Of a stretch of 16,029 nt of DNA, positions 1 through 7,200 are shown in pieces; the first letter of the stretch is position 1; each line of letters starts with the position of its first letter. The notes under the pieces were generated by a model, which did not search any database, was not told where the DNA came from, and worked only from the letters and a program-made list of their open reading frames with translations. The position numbers and the translations under genes were made by a program. The stretch comes from FACHB-1406 sp034189065 (GTDB lineage: Bacteria > Cyanobacteriota > Cyanobacteriia > Cyanobacteriales > Spirulinaceae), in NCBI GenBank assembly GCA_034189065.1, contig JAXHVQ010000142.1:1-16029 (forward strand), in the 5' to 3' direction.

Positions 1-384
1 AAAAGAGGGATTTACCGATTATTTAAATTTATATAAAGCTTCGCTTTATTCCTACTTAGCTTATGTTTTTTCAGCCCACTTTTTGAGGCTTTGGCTCAAC
101 AACTTTTTCAGCAAGCCCTATCTATACCCGATTTCCGATGCCCAATGCCCGATCGCTTACAAAAGATCGATAGATATCTCCAGAAATGAGCCTGAAACCC
201 TTGTCTTGTGGGGGTTGAATCTGGATTAATGGAGATGTCTAAGGGCCAATCGTCGCTTCGTTTCCCTTAGAATGGAACAAGCTTCAAACTCGCAAAAAAA
301 ATCATCGAGAGACTGCCCGTCTGCCACAGCTAAGGCGAGAGCCAACGATGTCAACAAAACCTCTATGTCCGCCCTGCGATCGCG
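1..384. other. Intergenic leader upstream of the GGDEF regulator
   Basis: No convincing gene is seen here. An AT-rich start contains a perfect 7-bp inverted repeat (33-39 with 43-49, 3-nt loop) that has no T-run and so is not a clear terminator. A 20-bp segment at 102-121 recurs at 2964-2983. A TAGAAT -10-like hexamer lies at 268-273 without an obvious -35 box. A HIP1 octamer (376-383) ends one base before the start codon at 385, and no Shine-Dalgarno sequence precedes that ATG, which is common in cyanobacteria. A 97-codon frame beginning at ATG 348 overlaps the regulator in another frame and is rejected as a gene. Confidence 0.5.
102..121 (+). repeat. 20-bp dispersed repeat, copy 1
   Basis: This 20-bp stretch (core TTCAGCAAG) matches 2964-2983 at 17 of 20 positions. 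Two copies in one 16-kb window suggest remnants of a small dispersed intergenic element. No terminal repeats or flanking duplication were recognised, so its type is unknown. Confidence 0.4.
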
Positions 385-2781
385 ATGAGACTCTTACTAG
401 TAGAAGACGACGAATTACTCGCCCAAACCCTGAGCGCAGCCCTAAGCGCGCAAAATTATGTTGTCGATATTGCTATCGACGGCGAAGAAGGTTGGAATTT
501 TGCCCGAGCTTTCACCTACGACTTAATTGTTCTCGATGTCAGCCTCCCTCGCCTGGATGGGATCGGCTTGTGTCGCCGGTTGCGCAACTCAGATTATACC
601 AACCCGATTCTATTGCTGACGGCAAAGGATTCGAGCGATGATAAAATTGCGGGTTTGGATGCAGGCGCTGACGACTATGTGGTCAAACCCTGTACCGTCA
701 ACGAGCTGTTTGCAAGGCTGAGAGCGCTATTGCGCCGCCGTAACGCTTCGGGCGCGCCTATTTTGGAATGGGACGAGTTGCGTTTAGACCCGAGCGCCCA
801 CGAAGTCAGTTGGGAAGGCGAACTTTTACCCCTATCGCCTAAAGAATACAGCCTCTTAGAACTCTTTTTGCGCAATCCCCGGCGCGTTTTTAGCAAACAG
901 GCGATTTTGGAACATTTGTGGTCTTTCGACGACCCGCCGAGCGAAGAGACGATTCGCGCCCATATTAAAGGATTGCGACGTAAGTTGAAAAAGGTGAAGG
1001 CTTCAGAGGTGGTTGAAACGGTTTATGGCATCGGCTATCGCTTAAAACCGCCTCCTGAAAAGCCCGCACCCTCGGAAGAGGAACCCGCGATCGCCCAACC
1101 CTCCCCTTCGACCCAAGCCCAAACCCTAACGGCCGTGCGCAAGGTGTGGGAACGGTTTAAAGGGCCGATTCTCGAGCGCATCGCAACGGTTGAAGACGGA
1201 ATCGAGGCTCTGAAAACGGGATCGATCGCCGAAGAATTGCGTGAAAGCGCCGAACAGCAAGCCCATAAATTGGCGGGTTCCCTGGGAATGTACGGTTTTA
1301 CGGAGGGCTCTCACATCGCCCGCGAAATCGAACTGATATGGGAAAAGGTCTCGACGGACGAACCGGCTTCTCCTTCGTTGGCGACCAATCTACAAACCCT
1401 CGTCGCTCAACTGCGCCAAGAACTCCAAAAATCTCCCGCTCTCGACTCTGGGTCGTCATCGGAAGTGGGGCGCGTTGCTGTGTCTGGGGAAAAAACAGCG
1501 ATCGCGGCCCAGTCTCCCAAAAATGCTCCTCTATTGTTGGTGGTAGATGACGATACCACACTCACCCATCAAATCGAGCAGGAAAGTTTGCATTGGGATT
1601 TGCGCGTGGAGGTGGCGGCGGATATTCCCCAGGCGCGGGGAGCGATCGCGCGCGAACAACCCGATATTATTCTCCTCGATCTCGCCTTTCCCCAACTGCA
1701 CAGCGAGGGGTTGGAGTTGCTCGAGGAGGTTTCGCAAAATTACCCCCAACTCCCGGTTCTCGTGTTTACCCGGCGCGATGGGTTTGAGGATCGCGTAGCG
1801 GTGGCGCGGTTGGGAGGGCGCGCATTTCTAGCCAAACCCGTTTCTCCTTCCCAAGCCATTGAAACGGCCATTGAGATGCTCAAACGCCGTCGCATTCCCG
1901 ATGCCAAAGTCCTCGCCACCGACGACGACCCCGTTTTGCTGGCTGCCATCGAACAGTTCCTCGAACCGTGGGGCATCGAACTCCATACCCTCCTCGATCC
2001 TCGCTTATTTTGGGAGACCCTAGAGGCGACGGCTCCCGATTTATTAATTTTAGATGTGGATATGCCCGGTATTAATGGGATCGAGTTGTGTCGGGTCGTG
2101 CGCAACGACCGAACTTGGCAAGGACTGCCGATTATTTTCTTGACCGCGCGCCGCGACGTACAGACGATTCAGCAAATTTACGAAGCGGGAGCGGACGACT
2201 ACGTTCCCAAACCGGTGAGCGAACCGGAGTTGGTGACGCGCATTGTCAACCGGCTCGAGCGGACTCGTCTGTTGCGCAGCATTGCCGAAACTGACCTGTT
2301 GACGGGGGTGGCGAATCGCTCTCGCTCCCAGCAGGAGTTGAATCGCTACCTGCGCCTCGCGCGACGCTACGAGCAGCCGATCGCGCTGGCAGTTATCGAC
2401 CTCGACCATTTTAAAGCGGTGAACGATCGCTACGGTCATGCGACGGGCGATCGGGTATTGCAGCGTTTGGGACAGTTGTTGCGCTTGACGTTTAAGAGCG
2501 AGGATATTGTCAGTCGTTGGGGAGGGGAGGAGTTTATTGTGGGGATGTACGGGCTGACCCAGCAAGAGGGTCTCTTTCGACTGCAAGAGCTGTTGAGTGC
2601 CATGCGTCAAGAGGTGTTTCTGGTGGCGGGTCAGAAACCGCTGCGAATTACCTTTAGCGGGGGGGTGGCAGAGTATCCCAAGCACGGTACGGATTTGCAA
2701 AAACTGTACTTATCGGCGGATGCGGCTCTGTATCAAGCCAAACAAATTGGACGCGATCGCGTCTGTGGGTTTTCGGGTTGA
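385..2781 (+). CDS. OmpR-type response regulator with Hpt, two extra receivers and GGDEF diguanylate cyclase
   Basis: Soluble 798-residue regulator with no membrane segment. Domains in order: receiver 1 (about 1-115; acidic D8/D9, phosphoacceptor D51, T79, K101); OmpR/PhoB-type winged helix (about 125-225); Hpt (about 250-345, H294 in HKLAGSLG); receiver 2 (about 380-500; D388-D390, D432, T462, K484); receiver 3 (about 510-625; D513-D515, D557, K609); GGDEF domain (about 630-798) with GGEEF at 713-717. GGEEF is an accepted active signature, so it probably makes c-di-GMP from two GTP. The inhibitory RxxD site reads KSED (704-707), so product inhibition may be weak. It could act as both DNA-binding regulator and cyclase in a phosphorelay. 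The ATG at 385 directly precedes the first receiver strand; no Shine-Dalgarno is visible. It is convergent with the EAL gene. The family call is firm; partners and output are inferred. Confidence 0.93.
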   Translation: MRLLLVEDDELLAQTLSAALSAQNYVVDIAIDGEEGWNFARAFTYDLIVLDVSLPRLDGIGLCRRLRNSDYTNPILLLTAKDSSDDKIAGLDAGADDYVVKPCTVNELFARLRALLRRRNASGAPILEWDELRLDPSAHEVSWEGELLPLSPKEYSLLELFLRNPRRVFSKQAILEHLWSFDDPPSEETIRAHIKGLRRKLKKVKASEVVETVYGIGYRLKPPPEKPAPSEEEPAIAQPSPSTQAQTLTAVRKVWERFKGPILERIATVEDGIEALKTGSIAEELRESAEQQAHKLAGSLGMYGFTEGSHIAREIELIWEKVSTDEPASPSLATNLQTLVAQLRQELQKSPALDSGSSSEVGRVAVSGEKTAIAAQSPKNAPLLLVVDDDTTLTHQIEQESLHWDLRVEVAADIPQARGAIAREQPDIILLDLAFPQLHSEGLELLEEVSQNYPQLPVLVFTRRDGFEDRVAVARLGGRAFLAKPVSPSQAIETAIEMLKRRRIPDAKVLATDDDPVLLAAIEQFLEPWGIELHTLLDPRLFWETLEATAPDLLILDVDMPGINGIELCRVVRNDRTWQGLPIIFLTARRDVQTIQQIYEAGADDYVPKPVSEPELVTRIVNRLERTRLLRSIAETDLLTGVANRSRSQQELNRYLRLARRYEQPIALAVIDLDHFKAVNDRYGHATGDRVLQRLGQLLRLTFKSEDIVSRWGGEEFIVGMYGLTQQEGLFRLQELLSAMRQEVFLVAGQKPLRITFSGGVAEYPKHGTDLQKLYLSADAALYQAKQIGRDRVCGFSG

Positions 2782-2823
2782 GGGGAATCTCGTTCTAACT
2801 GGGGCGCATAAAGCTGAAACCCG

Positions 2824-2865
2824 ATTAAAAATTAAAAATTAAAAATTAAAAACTAAAAATTAAAT
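2824..2865 (+). repeat. Heptanucleotide tandem repeat, six ATTAAAA units
   Basis: Six consecutive 7-bp units: four perfect ATTAAAA, one ACTAAAA and one ATTAAAT. The tract lies 42 bp after the stop codon of the GGDEF regulator. AT-rich heptamer tracts of this sort are common between cyanobacterial genes. It has no coding frame and is a likely replication-slippage site. Confidence 0.85.
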
Positions 2866-2870
2866 ACAAT

Positions 2871-2949
2871 TCCCCCCTGCTCCCCCTGCTCCCCCTGCTT
2901 CCCCTGCTCCCCCTGCTTCCCCTGCTCCCCCTGCTTCCCCTGCTCCCCG
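2871..2949 (+). repeat. C-rich 9-bp tandem repeat (TCCCCCTGC / TTCCCCTGC)
   Basis: Seven complete 9-bp units occupy 2881-2943, alternating largely between TCCCCCTGC and TTCCCCTGC. A 10-bp variant (2871-2880) and a partial unit (2944-2949) flank them. The minus strand therefore carries many runs of four or five G spaced by four or five bases, which fits the usual G-quadruplex pattern. It lies just beyond the 3' end of the minus-strand EAL gene, so the G-rich form would be in that gene's 3' transcript. It belongs to the general class of cyanobacterial short tandem repeats. Confidence 0.85.
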
Positions 2950-2963
2950 GTGCTCATCACAAC

Positions 2964-2983
2964 ACTTATTCAGCAAGTCCTAA
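2964..2983 (+). repeat. 20-bp dispersed repeat, copy 2
   Basis: Matches 102-121 at 17 of 20 positions. It overlaps the stop codon of the EAL gene (complement of 2980-2982), so the last base pairs of that gene coincide with the repeat. Confidence 0.4.
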
Positions 2984-4101
2984 CTGGCGGCTGGCAGCGA
3001 ACAGCTCCACAGTCCGTCGTTTTCGCAAGCAGCGGACCAGCTCCTCGCGATGAGATGGCTCACTCGCTCTGCTTCCAAGGGTTTGGCAAAGAGATAGCCC
3101 TGCAATTGGTTGCAGCCGATGGCCTGGGCCTGGGCTAATTCTTCGGGGGTTTCGATGCCTTCAGCGATGGTTTCTAATCCCAAACCCGATGCCAGATGGA
3201 CAATTCCGCGAATAATGCCCCATTGTTGGCCGCGCACGAAGGAGCGATCGATTTTGAGGACATCAATGGAGAGTTCGTACAGCCGCGAGAGGGAAGAGTA
3301 GCCAGTGCCGAAGTCGTCGAGGTACAGTTGAATGCCCATTGCTTTGAGTTCTCGCAGGGTGGCGATGGCGGCTTCGGAGTTTTCGATCAAAACGCTTTCG
3401 GTAATTTCCAGCCGCAAACTCCCCGGCGCTACGCCGGTTTCTTGACAGATGCGGCGCACTCTCTCGCTGAGGTTGGGCTGCGAAAGCTGTACGGGCGATA
3501 AGTTGACGCTGACGCTTAAGGGGGGATGTCTGGGGAACCGGTCTTGCCATTGGCGCAACTGAAGGCACGCTTTCCGCAGAACCCACAATCCCAAACGGTC
3601 GATGAGACGAGTTTCTTCGGCGATGGGAATAAACTCGGCGGGCGAGATGAAGCCCCGTTGGGGATGCCGCCAGCGCAATAGAGCTTCAAATCCGGCTATC
3701 TTGTAGGTGTTCGCACAGACTACCGGTTGATAGAATAGTTCAAATTCCTCGCGCTCCCAGGCCGAGTATAAATCCGTCGCCAGTCGCAGGCGCTCTAGAT
3801 CTGCGACCGACAGTACGGGCAGGGCTGCACCTTTATCTTTTTCCAGGGCTGCCAGCAGGCGCAACAGGCGTTCGACATTATTAGCTGCGATTTCGAGCAA
3901 CCGCTGGCTCTTATTGGAGTTGGTCTCGATCTTGCCCGACAGCAGTAGCCCCAAAGCTCCTTGAATTGAAGTGAGGGGGGTGCGGAGTTCGTAGCTGAGG
4001 TTTGTATGGACTGTTGCTTTGGTTAACTGGGCTTCCATTAACCGATACGATTGTTGCTTGCTCCTAATATCCATAGCTTCCTCGGTCGCTTTCATTGTCA
4101 T
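2980..4101 (-). CDS. EAL c-di-GMP phosphodiesterase fused to a degenerate HisKA (DHp) domain
   Basis: Soluble 373-residue protein. Residues about 28-90 form a histidine-kinase dimerisation helix pair whose H-box reads SYELRTPLTSI: the phosphoacceptor His is Tyr37 (TAC, complement of 3991-3993). No ATPase domain follows. Residues about 100-360 are an EAL domain with the expected catalytic set: EALLRWRHP at 139-147, VNLS, LEITES, DDFGTGYSS, KIDRSF, AEGIE and a Q before GYLFAKP. It should therefore hydrolyse c-di-GMP to pGpG. The inactive DHp cannot be phosphorylated on His and may serve for dimerisation. ATG at 4101 is the first in-frame start after an upstream in-frame stop; internal Met3 and Met10 are alternatives. 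It is divergent from the hybrid kinase, which has a very similar but intact H-box. Confidence 0.92.
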   Translation of the reverse strand: MTMKATEEAMDIRSKQQSYRLMEAQLTKATVHTNLSYELRTPLTSIQGALGLLLSGKIETNSNKSQRLLEIAANNVERLLRLLAALEKDKGAALPVLSVADLERLRLATDLYSAWEREEFELFYQPVVCANTYKIAGFEALLRWRHPQRGFISPAEFIPIAEETRLIDRLGLWVLRKACLQLRQWQDRFPRHPPLSVSVNLSPVQLSQPNLSERVRRICQETGVAPGSLRLEITESVLIENSEAAIATLRELKAMGIQLYLDDFGTGYSSLSRLYELSIDVLKIDRSFVRGQQWGIIRGIVHLASGLGLETIAEGIETPEELAQAQAIGCNQLQGYLFAKPLEAERVSHLIARSWSAACENDGLWSCSLPAAS

Positions 4102-4237
4102 TAATTTCGTTATAAAAGTTGCTCTCTAGCAGATGAATTGATTAGAGTGAAGTTGACTCAAATTGACTCCAGTTTAAAGTTTAACTGTGAAAAACCCGGG
4201 AAGATAGGAAAGTTTACCCTTTAAATCCTTTATACAA
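4102..4237. promoter_or_regulatory. Divergent promoter/operator region with direct repeats
   Basis: This 136-bp region separates two divergent genes and must hold both promoters. TTGACT occurs at 4153-4158 and again at 4163-4168, exactly one helical turn apart, followed by a perfect 7-bp tandem AGTTTAA (4171-4177 and 4178-4184). Direct repeats at 10-11 bp spacing are the usual target form for OmpR/PhoB-type regulators, and the neighbouring regulator at 385-2781 has such a domain. TTGACT at 4153 with TAAAGT at 4175-4180 (16-bp spacer) is a possible sigma-70-like promoter towards the kinase. The operator role is inferred. Confidence 0.4.
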
Positions 4238-7200
4238 ATGTCAAAAAGTGATGGCATGGGCGATCGGGAAAATTACGCTTGTCAAGGCAGTATTCTTGTT
4301 GTCGATGACACTCCTGCTAATCTACGTTTATTAGTGGGGATGCTAGCACAACGAGGATATGAGGCTCGACCGGCTATTAGTGGCAAACTGGCTCTGTCTG
4401 GGGCGCGAACCATGCCGCCCGATTTAATCTTACTCGATATTATGATGCCGGAGATGGACGGCTACGAAGTGTGTTCTCAGCTTAAATCCGATCCGCGCAC
4501 TCAGAATATTCCCGTAATTTTTATTAGTGCTTTAGACGAAACTGTCGATAAAGTCCGTGCATTTCGGGTGGGTGGAGTTGACTACATTTCCAAACCTTTT
4601 CGGAAAGAAGAGGTGTTAGCTCGCGTCGAAAATCAATTGCGTTTGCGTTTTGCCCTCGAGCAACTGCGATTGCAAAACGATCGACTCGAAACATTTAGCG
4701 CCCATCTCAAACAGTTACATCGTTTAAATACCACAAGCTATAGAAATTTTGAAGAGTTAGCGGCAGATTATCTGTATACGGGATGTCAAATTTTAGGATT
4801 TTCCACCGGAATTGTCAGCCAAATTCAAGACGCAACCTATAGGATTCGAGCAGCGCGATCGGATCGCATTGAGGGCCTCGACCCCGATACAGAGTTTCCC
4901 CTCGGTCAAACTTACTGCGCCGAAGTTGCGCGCGCTCGAACCACCCTCGCCCGTCCCCATATCAGCGATCGCGAGCCATTCAGCGCCCATCCGGTTTACC
5001 CAAACCAGGATTTGGAATCCTACTTGGGAACGCCGATTTGGGTCAACGGCGAAGTTTACGGCACTCTCGACTTTACCTCCAGCACGGCGAGAACGCAACC
5101 GCCCAACATTCACCAACAAGAAATTATTGAGTTGATGGCGCAAAGTTTGGGCAAGTATATCGCGGCGAATCGCATTTCTCTCCAACGCCAGCGCGCCCAA
5201 GAAGAAACGCAACTGCTGCTGAACGTGACCCAAGCCATTAGCCAAGCGCCCGATTTTGAAAGCGCTTTAGCCGCAGCGCTGCGACAGGTGTGCGATGCGA
5301 GCAGTCGGGACTTTCCACGGAGCGTCTGTACCTACGGCGAGGCATGGATTCCCAGCGTCGATGGTACGGCTTTAGAATGCAGTCGGGCTTGGTACGTCAA
5401 CTGTCGCGAAGAGAATTATAACGCTGCGATCGCGCATTTTCGCGCCGAAAGCGAAGCGCTGACCCTTCGCCCGGGAGAAGGACTCCCCGGACTGGTGTGG
5501 GAACGAGGACAGCCGGAATATATGCAAAACCTGGAAACCCAATCCGATGACCGGTTTATTCGCAACGACCTCGTTCGCGCCTGCGGCATTCGCATGGGAC
5601 TCGCCGTTCCCATTGTCGTTCCCCCGGTGTCCGAACAACAGCCCGGGCGCGTTCTCGCAGTGTTGGTGTTTTTCTTCTTCGCCTCTTCGACCTTTCAGAT
5701 GCGTTCGGAGGACGAACGTCTTGCCGAACTTGTTTCTTCGGTGGCGACGCAGTTGGGAACGGTGATGCAGCAAAAACAAGCCGAAGCGGAACTGCGAGCG
5801 CTGTTGGCGGCAATGGACGATTTGGTGCTGATCCGAGACCGATACGGACGCTGCGTCAAAGTCGCGCCGACCAATACAACCAGTCTGGTTAAACCGCCTG
5901 AAGAAATGGCAGGGACGATGCTCCACGAGGTTTTGCCCTCCTCCACCGCCGACCTCCTGCTCGAGGCTATTGACAAAACCCTTGCCCAGCGACAGACGAC
6001 GCGCGTCGAATACTGCGTCCAAATTGGAGAGCGCGAAGTTTGGTTAGACGCTCGCCTTTCGCCCCTTTCAGCCAATGCCGTACTGTTGGTGGCCAGGGAT
6101 ATTAGCGATCGCGTTGCGGTTCAATCTCAACTGCAAAATCTCGCCTCCCAACTCGAACGCCGGGTTTACGAACGTACCGCCCAACTGCGAGAAGCTAACC
6201 AGATTCTCCGCCAAGAAATAAACGAGCGCATTCAAATTCAGTCGGAACTGGCAAAATCCGAAGCGAGATTTCGCTCTGCTGTAGACAATATCCCCGATAT
6301 TTTTGCGATCTACGATAAGGATCGGCGCTATCAATTTATTAACGTCGAAGGGATCAGACTGTTGGGGAAATCCGCCGAAGAATTGCTCGGTCGCACGGAT
6401 GTTGAGGTCTTTCCCCCCGAGGTCAGTTCGGTGTTGCTCTCGGTATTGGAGGTTGCGATCGCGCGTCGATCCCGCCAAACTGAAGAATGCACGCTCTACT
6501 TGCCCCACTTAGGCGAGCGAACTTTCCTGTTGACCTACGTTCCCCTCCTCGACTCTACGGGGGAAATCTATCAGTTGCTCGGCATTGCCCACGATATGAC
6601 CGAGCGCAAACACGCCGAACAAGCCCTTTCGCGGGCGAAGGAACAATTGCAAGCGGTATTAGATGCGGTGCCGGGTTTTATCTCTTGGATTGGCTTAGAC
6701 CGGGAGTGCGATCGCAATACCCCCACTCCGACGTTTCGCTACCTGGGTGCAAATCGCCAACTCGCCGATGCGTTTCAACTCCCTCCCGAAGCCTTCATCG
6801 GCAAACCGCTGGGTTTTATCACGTCTAACTCCCCGTTTACGGCGTTAATCGAGCGGTTTTTCCAAGGATCGCTCTCTTCAACATCAGAAATTATTGATAT
6901 TGAGGGGGAGAATCTTTCTCACAATTATTTGATCGTCGCTCAGAAATATCAACAGGATACGGCGGCGGTTTTTGTGGGGATTGATATCACCGCGCGCGTT
7001 CAAACCGAACAGCAATTGCAACGAGCCTATAAACGCCTGCAGTTGTTATCGGAACTGACGCTGAAGATTCGTTATTCTCTCGATATTGAGGAGATTTTGC
7101 AAACGACAGTGTTGGAGGTGCAAACGCTATTGCAGGCGGATCGCGTTTTTATTGTCGAACGGGAGACGAATCTCGAGCCGCGGGTGGTGAAAGAGGCGGT

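Noticed and set aside
33..49. Hairpin near the left edge as a terminator of an upstream gene
   Set aside because: AT-rich 7-bp stem without a T-run, and no upstream gene is visible in the window.
2050..2700. 216-codon minus-strand frame
   Set aside because: It is antisense to the receiver 3 and GGDEF region, whose sense frame has clear motifs; the antisense product shows no recognisable domain.
2881..2943. C-rich 9-bp array considered as CRISPR or coding repeat
   Set aside because: The units are contiguous and 9 bp long without spacers, and no open frame uses them.
2980..4101. EAL gene as a decaying pseudogene because of the lost His
   Set aside because: The frame is intact over 373 codons and all EAL catalytic motifs are kept, so the loss is confined to the phosphoacceptor.
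4715..5170. First kinase GAF domain as a bilin-binding cyanobacteriochrome
   Set aside because: A Cys is present (TYCAEV) but the Cys-His chromophore motif and surrounding signature are not; the ligand stays unknown.
5372..6022. 216-codon minus-strand frame
   Set aside because: It is antisense to the GAF2/PAS part of the kinase; high-GC shadow with no recognisable motif.
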